This document shows, one piece after another, positions 20,573 to 32,647 of a DNA stretch of 64,000 nt. The notes under the pieces were generated by a model. It was not told the origin of the DNA, ran no database searches, and saw only the letters and a list, made by a program, of their open reading frames with translations. Where the stretch lies: NCBI GenBank assembly GCA_964006375.1, contig OZ023265.1:161770118-161834117 (forward strand), in the 5' to 3' direction. The position numbers and the translations under genes were made by a program. The DNA comes from Tillus elongatus. Its lineage: Eukaryota > Arthropoda > Insecta > Coleoptera > Cleridae. The first letter of the stretch is position 1. Each line of letters opens with the position of its first letter.

Positions 20573-21235
20573 TGTGATTGTCAAAATACTTTTATAAGAT
20601 GCAGCTTAAGACACCCGAGAATTAACATATACCATTTTTTCTCGTATCTTGTATAACAACAATTATATTGAGCTTTACCGTAGAAATGCGTAACCTTGTA
20701 TATATGCGAACAGATATAAACTGAAAGTAAGCCCGGATATGGATTCTAGGGGGCCTAGTTTGCGCTCATTTGAAGAAATCCTTTTAAAATTGAAAAGTCG
20801 CGGTCTCCTCATTAACGAATTTTTTCTGCGAAAATTAGCTAAAAATTATAGACCGTTCAACCATAAACTTAACCAAAGCTACAGCGAAAGCATCAGCTTA
20901 ACCAAACCTACAGCCAAAGCATGAGAGAAAGGGTCTATTTGAAATGAATTTTCTGTAAATATTTTAGTAAAATGAAGGACAATGGCGGTTGAAGCTGAGA
21001 CTTAAGGGTTTGCAGAACACTCTTATTGCGACATTTTTTTTAGACAATCCGTATTTGTTTCAGGTTCTTTGCCAAAATGTTGCGAATCTCGACGTTTCAA
21101 ATCGCGACTCTCACAGTTTGAGGAAAACTCCAAATTGCCACCTTAAAAACATTGCTTTCTTACACATTGACTTTATAAAACTTGACTTTAAAATTCATTC
21201 AGTATTTACTAGATATTCTTGAGATTTAATGACAT

Positions 21236-21827
21236 ATACCTTTTTTTAATTGTATAAACTTACGCAAATGTTAACTTTGATAGGAAGCTGGCGTTCTTTT
21301 TGGGATTCTCATGTTTTAATTGAAACCCTCCCTCCATTGTTATAAGAAAATCTGCTTTTGCAGAAACAGATCTTCACACTCACACTACGCAACTCCCATA
21401 ACTGCACTCACAACTACAAAACCACAGTCAAGAGAATGCAAGTCATAAATTTCCCTCACATTCTCTGGGGATAAATTTGATAATGTATGTACATATAACA
21501 CATTTGATAAGAATTTTGAATTCTCTGAAACAATACTACTAATGTATTATTAACATTAAATATTAAGAAGAAAATAAACAGTATTCATGAATGTCTTATT
21601 TGAAATGGGATATACCAAATATCATTTGTTAATGGTCCCGTTCGAAAAAAGTATTTTATCAATATCTGCAACAACGGGTGTAGCTCGAACCAGTATGCTC
21701 ACGTAAACTTTTTCAGACCTACAAATACCACCCTACAAAATAAAGTTGCTACATGAAATAAATAATAATGATAATGACAGGAGGCTAATTTTGTGACGAC
21801 ATTAGTGGAAGAATTATAAATAATCCG
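21236..21827. other. No recognised feature
   Basis: AT-rich, low coding potential; no repeat end or RNA gene was recognised. Confidence 0.5.
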
Positions 21828-22190
21828 GAGTTGTTCTATAACATTTGATTTCCTGACGAATGCACGATTCCATTAAACGGAGCTATTGACATACATAACT
21901 TCCGCTATTGGAGTGACAAAAACACAAACCATACCTAAAATCCCGAAAAATTAAACGTTTGGGCAGGGATTACTGGAAATCGAATTGTTGGTCCAATTTT
22001 CATTCCTTGTAATTTGACTGATGAAGTGTATCTTAATTTTCTGGAGAATGAAATGGATATTTTGATAATCGAAATATTGGAAAATGACGAGAATCATAAC
22101 ATCGATCACCTACATTTTCAGCAAGATGGTGCCCCTCCTCATTATCCAGCTATGGTTAGGAGGTTTTCGGATGAACATTACCCAGGTAGG
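21828..22190 (+). pseudogene. Mariner-type transposase fragment
   Basis: Frame with one stop: FRYWSDKNTNHT, then KLNVWAGITGNRIVGPIFI, and HLHFQQDGAPPHYPAMVRRF. The block up to FQQDGAPPHY carries the second catalytic Asp of IS630/Tc1/mariner DDE transposases. The frame is cut off by a (GT)n tract at 22193-22228. The N-terminal HTH and the last catalytic residue are missing. Confidence 0.75.
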
Positions 22191-22229
<39 letters not shown>

Positions 22230-22230
<1 letters not shown>

Positions 22231-22719
22231 GTCTAGGGATTGCCTCGGAAGCAAAGTCATTTAGCCACAAACTGTTGTACGAGACAGACAGAAATCAAAG
22301 AAGATGGTCCACCATAAAGAAAATGTACGTAACAAATCGGAGTTATCCGTGCGTATGATATATGACATCATTGTTGTTATATTACCCCAAATGACAAAAT
22401 TGTGCTATACTAAATACTAAATATACTAAGATTAAGTCTATTTATAATATAATATTTTGTTGGTGCTTTTCTATTTTATTTATTACTTCTGATAATTTAT
22501 ATATAATATATATTTAATTATTTATTTATTTGTTTTTTTAATTATATATTACAATATTTTCTCTATTTTAATTATATGGGATTTATACACAGGGTCACAA
22601 GAGTAACACAGGTAGGTTGTAATTTGATTTTAAAATAACAGGTCATTTAAACGGGATGCAATGTTCAAGAAGCATATTCCAATATTAAAACTAGTTTGTT
22701 ATTCAAGTTTGTCTAATTA

Positions 22720-22720
<1 letters not shown>
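22230..22720. other. No recognised feature (AT-rich)
   Basis: Follows the GT tract; TA/TTTA-rich from 22480 to 22570. No coding sequence was found. Confidence 0.5.
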
Positions 22721-23196
<476 letters not shown>

Positions 23197-25437
23197 TTTC
23201 AACAACAGACCAGGAGGGCTTACAGCCTAAATACTATCGTACCGTGGGTGTCGACAAGGGGGAAAGAGGCAACTTGTTAATTATGGACTTGAAGGTTTGG
23301 AGGTTCGGAGGAGAAGGAAAAACATGTGCCGGTAGGGAATTCCACAACTTGGAAGTCCTCTGGACCAAAGAGCGGGCATATCACGATGTTCTATGTCTGG
23401 TGACGTGGACAGTAAAAGGGTGCATTCACTCTGTTCCCCTGGTAGATCTGTTGAGGGCAGCAGGTGGATTAACTGTGGAAGAAAGCTCCTCTGAGCACTG
23501 CCCGTGCAGATATTTATAAAAAAGAGAGAGAGCTCACCAACGGCACGTCGGTGGGCAAGGGATGGCAGCCTTTGGGTGAGGGTAGGGTCACCGATGAGAC
23601 GTATAGCTCGCATCTGAATGGAGTCCAGGATAGCGAGTGTAAAAGCGGCAGCGGCACCTCAGATGTGGGAACAGTATTCGAGGTTTGGCCTTATTTGTGA
23701 AGTATATAAGGCATAGAGATTAGCTGGTAAATAGTATTTGCGTGCCCTGAAGAGGAAACCTAATTTCTTAGGGGCCGCTTCTGCAATTGATGTGATATGT
23801 TGGTGCCAATTGAGATTTCGATCCACAGAAATGCCAACAAGTGAAAAGGACTCATTACTTTGAATAACTTGGTTGTTCATTGGAATGGGTCTAGGGCTGG
23901 TGTATCTCTTATGAGATAGAAAGCAAGATTGAGATTTGGTGGCATTGAATTGTACAAGATTTCTACTTCCCCAATCTATTATTTTTTGGAGATACGCAGA
24001 GACAGAACCCTCAATGAGTCTGCGATCTTCATCTAATGGAGCTAAAGAGACAGGCTTAGAATATTGTATATTTGAGTGGAGGGTGCTGTCGTCCGCGTAA
24101 CTGTGAACTGGGTTGGATGTGCTAGAGAGGATTAATGTGGAGAAGAAACAAAGTAGGGGCTAAAGCTGAACCCTGAGGGACTCCTGCATTAATTAGATAC
24201 AGTTTAGAGGAATGGCCATCCACGACAACAAAAGGAAATTTGCTGTCTAGGTACAGAGTTTTGGTGGTAGGCCATAGGCCGAAAGTTTATTAAGCAGCGC
24301 TGCGTGTCAGACCTGGTTGAATGCTTTGGATATGTCTAAGGCGATAATCTGTGGTTCACCGTGTAGTTCCATAGACTTGTTCCAGGAATGGGTGACAAAG
24401 GAAAGGAGGTCGACAGTTAATCTGCGCTGACGGAATCCATACTGCCTGTCGTGGATTAGACTGTGGTTTTCAAGAAAATTTAGTAATTCGGTGTTTATAT
24501 GCTTTTCCATCACTTTAGAGACGACTGAAAGGAGAGAAATAGGCCTGTAGTTGCTAGGAAGCGCTTTGGATCCCTTCTTGGGGACGAGTTGTACTCGAGC
24601 AGTTTTCCAGTTACTAAAGAATATGCGTCTATTGTAAGATGTCAGGCGAGTCAGGACAGGAGCAAGTTCTGGTGCACATTTTTTGAGAACAATTGCTGGG
24701 ATCTCGTCAAGGCCAGAGGCTTTCCTGGTATTAAGAAAAGAAAACATCTTTCGTACCTTTTTAGTTTTGAAAATGATATCCGTCATTTTATGCGCGACAT
24801 TGGGGACTGTTGGTGGTTGAACATTTGGAGGTGGGTTGACAGTAGAATTACCGGCGAACAACGAGGCAAAAAGTTCAGCCTTGCCCAGGGCGGTAGAAAT
24901 AATTTCATCCCCTTAAACAAGAGGTGGGAACGTGCTCTTGCAGAAATTATTCCCAATAGATTTAGCAAGAGTCCAGACGGGTTTACTGCCATTGGAGCTT
25001 GAAAGGACTTTGTTTTTGATGTGGTTATTAAACGAGTTTTTTTCCCCAAAAAGGATGTGGAGATATCGGTTTCTTGCGTCGTTAAATGCTTGACGGTTTT
25101 CTTGACTGGGATTGTGTAGAAGCGTTTTGTGAGCTAGTGGCTGTTTTGGCACTGATTTGGGTTTCGGTGAGGAAGAGGATTTGGGGCCTATTATCCTGGA
25201 GGAAATGGTGGACGGAATTCAGGTTTGAATTTAGGCCACATATATTCGAGAAGGATATGTTAAATCTTGATGCGGGCGCCCCCTGCGCACCCCTCTCCCG
25301 GAGATCCGAATGGAGGGGTATTTTACCTCCGGAATCTTTTGTACAAGGAGGAGCCATCATCATTTTTGTTTATAAGGGGAACCGACTCATACACCAGAAC
25401 CGGAAACGTCCGTTGGGACTTCACTGGCCCTTTGATC
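23197..25437 (-). mobile_element. LINE-A copy D, nearly full coding order but deleted and frameshifted
   Basis: Minus strand from 25363: N-terminal endonuclease start (FSNICGLNSNLNSVHHFLQD, FLTETQISA), then a deletion of most of the endonuclease near 25140. The pre-RT segment, RT (SGLDEIPAIVLKK, NYRPISLLSVVSKVME, IALDISKAF), the C-terminal part and a 3' end touching the TACATA/TA tract at 23197 follow. Stops and frameshifts break it. Confidence 0.85.
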
Positions 25438-25900
25438 TTTACCATACAAATGCGCCAGCCTGTATATGTGTAAACAGACAAAAACTGAAACTAACCCCGT
25501 ATATGGGTCCTAAGGGTTATATTTCGCGCTCATTTGAATAAATCTTTTCAAAATTCGTAAGTCGCAGTCTCTCAATGACCACTTTTTTCTACGAAGATTT
25601 GCTAAAATTATAGACTATTAAACCACAAACTATATAACTGAAACTACTGCCAAAGCATCGGGGAAAGGGCCTTTTTAAAGTGTTTTTTCTGTAAATATTT
25701 TAGTAGAATGAAGGACAATGATGGTGGATTCTGAATCTTAGAGCTTTGTAAAACACACTTATTACATTTCTTCTACATGACCCGTATTCGTTTCAGATTC
25801 TTTGTCTGAAATTTGCAAATTTTGACGTTTAAATCACTACTTTGACGATTTAAGAAAAAAAACTATACAAATTTCAAGATATTTTTTCTGCTACTTCTTG
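25438..25900. repeat. Half copy of the palindromic element of 19311-21235
   Basis: Same order as 20700-21130: 'gcgctcatttgaa', 'gctaaaattatagac', 'gccaaagcat', 'aatgaaggacaatg', 'gtattcgtttcag'. It abuts the 5' end of LINE-A copy D. Confidence 0.65.
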
Positions 25901-26794
25901 ACCTTTTTGCGTCAAGAAAACCTAATTTTGTATGTAATATTCAATTGGTTTTGTTAACCACGCAAAATATCTTGTTTTTGTGCGTTCCTCTAATTACCGC
26001 AGTGGCACCCAAACTTTTTTTCTTTAAATGCCTATATCTTTTTTTATCAGTGCTCATCACAGGTTCCAATAATCTTCACTTAGAGTTTTTTTAAGGTTTT
26101 CTTTAACTTAGAGATAAGAATTTCGGCAGATTTCCTCATTAGTGAATTTTTCGTTTTACGCAAAATTCGCAAAAGTCAGAGTTCTATAAATTTGTAACAT
26201 AAAGAACGAAACCGGTACTATGAAGTCTTATTTCCGAATATGTTCATCTCAGTGTTATGGACAAGACTAGGCGATTTTCAAAGTCATGCTTGACTTGTGC
26301 TATAAAAGTATTGTCAACAGTGAAAAGGAGCATGTTAATCTCATCTGATAACAGATACATTAGAGTGTAACAGACTCATTTATAATGAATGTAAATAATG
26401 ATAGTCGTTATTTTGTTTTTATGATTTTACGTTATGCTTCATTATAGTGAATAAGGGGAAAGTTATTTTTGATAAGAAGTTTCCTGAACTCTGTAATATG
26501 TAGTTTCTATTATATTATACAAGTCGATAATAAGTAGTTGCGTTGTTTTTTTTTTGACCCTAGTCTTTATGTATTATTAGAGAAAGGGAAAGGGTTTCCT
26601 AATTGAAATTTTTATCTGATCTGGATGGGTGCGACCGCTTTGGAAACCAGCCAATGTTGTGGTATAGGACGATGATCTTGTAGACATAATAACTTTCGAA
26701 ATCGCTGAGCAATAATAACTTTGGTAGATATACATTTTATCGAAGTTTCATAAAAAAATATCTTTTTGGGAAGTAACGACTTTCAAAAACTTTT
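25901..26794. other. Mostly unassigned; possible solo LTR at 26252-26522
   Basis: 26252-26522 starts TGTTATGG, contains a TATAAAAG box at about 26305, and ends TATACA, as LTRs do. No target-site duplication was seen. The rest is AT-rich without coding sequence; 26045-26085 resembles PLE end sequence ('gctcatcacaggttcca'). Confidence 0.25.
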
Positions 26795-27017
<223 letters not shown>

Positions 27018-27103
27018 TGAAGCACACTTATGGAATAAAATTCATTATTCCACAAAAATTATTTTTGTGGAAAACTCTGAGACACGTGAAGTTTCATTTG
27101 TCG

Positions 27104-28963
27104 AACATTATTATAATCATAGTTAAAAAAATTAACTCCCACCATTTTACCCCCATCACTTTATCCATTTTTTTTAAATAGCAACCCTACATATTTTCAT
27201 CACAATTCGATGGATCACATTTTTCTGAATGTGGAGGTACCCCATATGTATGGTCTAATATTACAGTTTTCAATACAGGGTGGAAATTTAATACCGGAAT
27301 ATTAAAAGTAAACAGTTTACCCTAAAATTCAAATTTCGAAAATAAACTTAATAAAAACGTCCCTTTCTTATAATAAATGTTTTAAATGTTCTCCATTCAC
27401 TTGCACACAACGAAATAATCTGCTCTGGAATTCTTCCCTAACTCTGTTCAAACACCTCAGGCGTTACGTTCCTAATTTCTGTTGTTATTTACATTTTCAA
27501 ATCATCTAAATCAGCAGGTTGCATTTTATACACTCTGTTTTCAAGGTATCCCCATAAAAAGAAATCAAGAGGTGTAAGTTCTGGTGATCTAGCGGGCCAT
27601 TCTACGAAACCTCTTTGTCCAATCCATCTTTGTGGAAAGACTTCGTGTAAATACTCCCGTACTTGAAGAGCAAAGTGGAGCGGTGCACTGTCCTGTTGAA
27701 ACCATATCCTTTCATGGGGAATATTAGGTTCCATTACATTTGGATGTAATTCTGCTAACATTGGGACAACCTGTTCTCTTAGCATTTCTAAATATCTTGG
27801 ACCGTTTAGATTTTCTATAAAAACAGGTCCAACTACGTGATCACCAATAATACCAGCCCAAACGTTCAACTTCTGAGGACACTGAGTGTGTGTTTGTCGC
27901 ATCCAGTGGGGGTTTTCAGCAGCCCAGTATCTGCAATTTTGCCTGTTTACATAGCCATTCAAAAGAAATGTTGCTTCATCGGAAAACAAAACGTCAGCAG
28001 AATAAATAACATTTCTATGTAACATATGTCCCGCAGTTGTTCACAAAATTGCAGTCTTCTATTAGAATCACCGTCAATCAACTCTTGAACGTGTTGTAGT
28101 TTATAGGGATGCATTTTTTCGTTTTTGAGACACCTTAAAACTGTTAATTAACAAACATCATTTTCACGTGCAACTTGATGGGTAAAAGTTGTTGGTTACT
28201 CCTGAAAAGCCAATAAAATATTGAGTTTTACATCTTCTTCAACAAACTTTAGTCTCCTATAGCAGTGGTTTAACGTGTCCATAATCACGGAACTGTGAAT
28301 GTATCTTAGACACAGTTTCCTGGGTTAGTGGGGGCAAATCTGGATGTTTTTCATTAAATAAGTTAAAAACTTGTGCCTGTGTTCTACACATATCACCATA
28401 ACCAATCATCATTAATATTTATGTTCGCAGAGTTTCAGTTAAGTATCGCATTATTAGACCAAAAATTAATTGAAATTATCGGAAAAAAATTACGACCAAG
28501 TTATTAGGAGACCGTGCATTCAACACAATACACCACAAAATAAAACAGAACTGTTAAATTTCACTTTTCACACTGCAAAAATTGGTAGTTATGAAAATAT
28601 GGAACGATTCATGATACCAAGTACGTTTTAAATAAAAGACAATTTCGTTGTGTGCAAGTGAATGGAGAACATTTTAAACATTTGTTATAAGAAAGGGACG
28701 TTTTTATTAAGTTTATTTTCGAAATTTGAATATCAGGGTAATAACAGCGATACTGTTTAGTTTTAATATTCCGGTATTAAATTCCTATCCAGTATTGAAA
28801 ACTGTAATATTAGACCATACATTGGGGTATCTCCGCATTCAGGAAAATGTGATCCATCGAATTGTGATGAAAAAATGTAGGGTTGCTTTTTTTTTAATGG
28901 ATAAAGTGGTGGGGGTAAAATGGCGGGAGTTTAATCTTTTAACTATGATTATAAGATAATGTT
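27104..28963 (-). mobile_element. Mariner-type DNA transposon with ~310-bp terminal inverted repeats
   Basis: 27104-27415 and 28643-28963 are inverted repeats, e.g. 'tccattcacttgcacacaac' on the left and its complement at 28650. They enclose a transposase pseudogene on the minus strand (27489-28409). Such long TIRs are unusual for mariner-type elements. Only this copy has both TIRs; the right part from 27718 onward was amplified into two further copies. Confidence 0.8.
27489..28409 (-). pseudogene. IS630/Tc1/mariner transposase, D41D-spaced, inactivated
   Basis: It starts MIGYGDMCRTQAQVFNLF, an HTH N-terminus similar to the one at 63529. Stops and a frameshift follow between 28060 and 28280. 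The DDE domain is open from 28025 to 27489: first Asp in LFSDEATF, second in WFQQDSAPLHF, third in ELTPLDFFLWGYLEN. I count 41 residues between the second and third Asp, as reported for the DD41D (rosa) group. KLNVWAGIIGDHVVGPVF is also typical. The broken N-terminus means no active protein is expected. Confidence 0.82.
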
Positions 28964-29601
28964 AGTGAATTTTCATAATGAGAATTCACTAATATCAATT
29001 AAACATGTACCAATACAGGAAATGTTCTGTGGTGAGAACTCAAATAACATACAGCCACAGCATACGGATTTGAAGCGGCCAATCAAGATCCAGGAAGAAA
29101 AGACATATCTCTCGACACTGGCGCGCTGTTTGATTCAAAAATGCAACTTGAGATTATTAAAATAGCTGTTGCAATGAAAAAATTGATATAAATACGAGGA
29201 TGACCTTGAATGTTTTGTGCAAACCTTCAATTTGGAAATAATAATACGTCTAGTAGGTAGGCATTCAAAATAAAATTCAAATACTGGACTGAAATAATGT
29301 GACTTATGTGATTGCATTATAAATATATTGTCTATGGCACAGTTTCCTGTTCATAAAGTGGTCCTTTATAGTACTTGTATAATAACCACTTTATTGTACT
29401 TTTTCTTAATTAATATAAGTAGTTATATTTATGCAAAATTAGAGGATCTATAATAGTGTCCATGTTGAGAGAGATGGCAGATGTGTTTCTCTCTTTATAG
29501 TCTTCCTGGACCTGGATTCTAACTTCTAACTGGCCATTGCAACTCCCCATGCTGTGGCTGTATGTTACTTAAATTTTCCCTGTCTCGCTCCTCGCTATGG
29601 T

Positions 29602-29633
29602 GTACGCCAATGACGTATACGTCATTGGTGTAC
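29602..29633. promoter_or_regulatory. 32-bp near-perfect palindrome upstream of ASCC1 exon 1
   Basis: Centre TGACGTATACGTCA at 29611-29624, extending to 16 bp each side with one mismatch. TGACG/CGTCA half-sites resemble CRE/ATF sites. It lies about 220 bp before the start codon and recurs at the same place in all three units. A regulatory role is inferred only. Confidence 0.4.
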
Positions 29634-29850
29634 GCTGTTCGCTTTTCTGTGCACTAATCCACTAATGATGTTTTGATTTTGTTAGTAATTTTGATTTTTT
29701 GGTTAAGTACACAAATCTTAATTTTAATATTGGATTACGATTGGTATTGGTATTTACTATTTACGTTTGTGTTGATGTCTGGGTCTGACACCCTGAATAC
29801 AAGAAGTACCTTAATATTATATTTGATTCCCTATTTGATATTTGTAGAAA

Positions 29851-29986
29851 ATGTTAAAATCCATAATAAAGACTGTTAAACCTGCACGTATGTGGATTGA
29901 TGGGAAACCCTACAATATAAAACGTTTAACCAATAAAGATAGAATCAAGCTAAAAAAGAACGTTACACAAAACGCTTTATTGGCAG
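29851..29986 (+). CDS. ASCC1 exon 1, copy 1
   Basis: The start codon is at 29851 (MLKSIIKTVKPARMWIDGKP). The exon ends GCAG before donor 'gtaagg'. The stretch VKPARMWIDGKPYNIKR matches the N-terminus of ASCC1 proteins. The coding sequence is identical to copies 2 and 3, so any of the three could splice to the complete exon 2 at 35000. Confidence 0.85.
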
Positions 29987-30071
29987 GTAAGGATAGTCCC
30001 ACAAATTACTTTTTTCCATAATTAATTTGCGAGGAAATTGTCATTGTTAATTTATTCTTGTGATTCTGTAG

Positions 30072-30183
30072 GAGCCAAAACTTCAAGTGTAGCTGTAGAT
30101 TCCATTCAGAAAGACTGTGTTGATAAGGAAGGGGTACCAAAAGTGATTGATGTAGAAATCGCTGAGAAAAGTGATGCTGATGG
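30072..30183 (+). pseudogene. Truncated ASCC1 exon 2, copy 1, fused to transposase antisense
   Basis: It keeps the acceptor 'ttctgtag' and the first 112 bases, then crosses the triplication junction into the antisense of the transposase. If used, the frame continues to a stop at 30302-30304 (peptide end FSIKTGPTT) and no donor of the real exon is present. Confidence 0.85.
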
Positions 30184-32314
30184 AATATTAGGTTCCATTA
30201 CATTTGGATGTAATTCTGCTAACATTGGGACAACCTGTTCTCTTAGCATTTCTAAATATCTTGGACCGTTTAGATTTTCTATAAAAACAGGTCCAACTAC
30301 GTGATCACCAATAATACCAGCCCAAACGTTCAACTTCTGAGGACACTGAGTGTGTGTTTGTCGCATCCAGTGGGGGTTTTCAGCAGCCCAGTATCTGCAA
30401 TTTTGCCTGTTTACATAGCCATTCAAAAGAAATGTTGCTTCATCGGAAAACAAAACGTCAGCAGAATAAATAACATTTCTATGTAACATATGTCCCGCAG
30501 TTGTTCACAAAATTGCAGTCTTCTATTAGAATCACCGTCAATCAACTCTTGAACGTGTTGTAGTTTATAGGGATGCATTTTTTCGTTTTTGAGACACCTT
30601 AAAACTGTTAATTAACAAACATCATTTTCACGTGCAACTTGATGGGTAAAAGTTGTTGGTTACTCCTGAAAAGCCAATAAAATATTGAGTTTTACATCTT
30701 CTTCAACAAACTTTAGTCTCCTATAGCAGTGGTTTAACGTGTCCATAATCACGGAACTGTGAATGTATCTTAGACACAGTTTCCTGGGTTAGTGGGGGCA
30801 AATCTGGATGTTTTTCATTAAATAAGTTAAAAACTTGTGCCTGTGTTCTACACATATCACCATAACCAATCATCATTAATATTTATGTTCGCAGAGTTTC
30901 AGTTAAGTATCGCATTATTAGACCAAAAATTAATTGAAATTATCGGAAAAAAATTACGACCAAGTTATTAGGAGACCGTGCATTCAACACAATACACCAC
31001 AAAATAAAACAGAACTGTTAAATTTCACTTTTCACACTGCAAAAATTGGTAGTTATGAAAATATGGAACGATTCATGATACCAAGTACGTTTTAAATAAA
31101 AGACAATTTCGTTGTGTGCAAGTGAATGGAGAACATTTTAAACATTTGTTATAAGAAAGGGACGTTTTTATTAAGTTTATTTTCGAAATTTGAATATCAG
31201 GGTAATAACAGCGATACTGTTTAGTTTTAATATTCCGGTATTAAATTCCTATCCAGTATTGAAAACTGTAATATTAGACCATACATTGGGGTATCTCCGC
31301 ATTCAGGAAAATGTGATCCATCGAATTGTGATGAAAAAATGTAGGGTTGCTTTTTTTTTAATGGATAAAGTGGTGGGGGTAAAATGGCGGGAGTTTAATC
31401 TTTTAACTATGATTATAAGATAATGTTAGTGAATTTTCATAATGAGAATTCACTAATATCAATTAAACATGTACCAATACAGGAAATGTTCTGTGGTGAG
31501 AACTCAAATAACATACAGCCACAGCATACGGATTTGAAGCGGCCAATCAAGATCCAGGAAGAAAAGACATATCTCTCGACACTGGCGCGCTGTTTGATTC
31601 AAAAATGCAACTTGAGATTATTAAAATAGCTGTTGCAATGAAAAAATTGATATAAATACGAGGATGACCTTGAATGTTTTGTGCAAACCTTCAATTTGGA
31701 AATAATAATACGTCTAGTAGGTAGGCATTCAAAATAAAATTCAAATACTGGACTGAAATAATGTGACTTATGTGATTGCATTATAAATATATTGTCTATG
31801 GCACAGTTTCCTGTTCATAAAGTGGTCCTTTATAGTACTTGTATAATAACCACTTTATTGTACTTTTTCTTAATTAATATAAGTAGTTATATTTATGCAA
31901 AATTAGAGGATCTATAATAGTGTCCATGTTGAGAGAGATGGCAGATGTGTTTCTCTCTTTATAGTCTTCCTGGACCTGGATTCTAACTTCTAACTGGCCA
32001 TTGCAACTCCCCATGCTGTGGCTGTATGTTACTTAAATTTTCCCTGTCTCGCTCCTCGCTATGGTGTACGCCAATGACGTATACGTCATTGGTGTACGCT
32101 GTTCGCTTTTCTGTGCACTAATCCACTAATGATGTTTTGATTTTGTTAGTAATTTTGATTTTTTGGTTAAGTACACAAATCTTAATTTTAATATTGGATT
32201 ACGATTGGTATTGGTATTTACTATTTACGTTTGTGTTGATGTCTGGGTCTGACACCCTGAATACAAGAAGTACCTTAATATTATATTTGATTCCCTATTT
32301 GATATTTGTAGAAA

Positions 32315-32450
32315 ATGTTAAAATCCATAATAAAGACTGTTAAACCTGCACGTATGTGGATTGATGGGAAACCCTACAATATAAAACGTTTAACCAATAA
32401 AGATAGAATCAAGCTAAAAAAGAACGTTACACAAAACGCTTTATTGGCAG
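32315..32450 (+). CDS. ASCC1 exon 1, copy 2
   Basis: Identical to copy 1, including the start codon context and the donor. It is followed by the truncated exon 2 of unit 2. Confidence 0.8.
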
Positions 32451-32535
32451 GTAAGGATAGTCCCACAAATTACTTTTTTCCATAATTAATTTGCGAGGAA
32501 ATTGTCATTGTTAATTTATTCTTGTGATTCTGTAG

Positions 32536-32647
32536 GAGCCAAAACTTCAAGTGTAGCTGTAGATTCCATTCAGAAAGACTGTGTTGATAAGGAAGGGGTA
32601 CCAAAAGTGATTGATGTAGAAATCGCTGAGAAAAGTGATGCTGATGG
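32536..32647 (+). pseudogene. Truncated ASCC1 exon 2, copy 2
   Basis: As in unit 1: acceptor retained, donor side replaced by transposon sequence after the junction. Confidence 0.85.

Larger units (their letters stand above)
19311..21235. repeat. Long palindromic (foldback-type) element with ~550-bp arms
   Basis: 19311-19860 and 20610-21200 are inverted copies. Examples are 'aaactaggccccctagaatc' on the left and its complement near 20740, and the 'tagctaattttcg' region against 'cgaaaattagcta'. The ~750-bp centre contains a MITE, an (AAT)n tract and an RT relic. No transposase was found. A half copy of the same arm lies at 25438-25900. It is probably a non-autonomous DNA element with long terminal inverted repeats. 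Confidence 0.72.
27720..30183. repeat. Tandem triplication, unit 1 (2464 bp)
   Basis: It begins inside the transposase DDE domain and ends inside ASCC1 exon 2. It contains the transposon right half, ~880 bp of 5' flank, exon 1 (29851-29986), intron 1 and the first 112 bp of exon 2. Units 1 and 2 appear identical by eye. The junction shows a shared GG. Confidence 0.93.
30184..32647. repeat. Tandem triplication, unit 2 (2464 bp)
   Basis: Same content as unit 1: truncated transposon (right half only), palindrome, exon 1 (32315-32450), truncated exon 2 (32536-32647). Confidence 0.93.
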
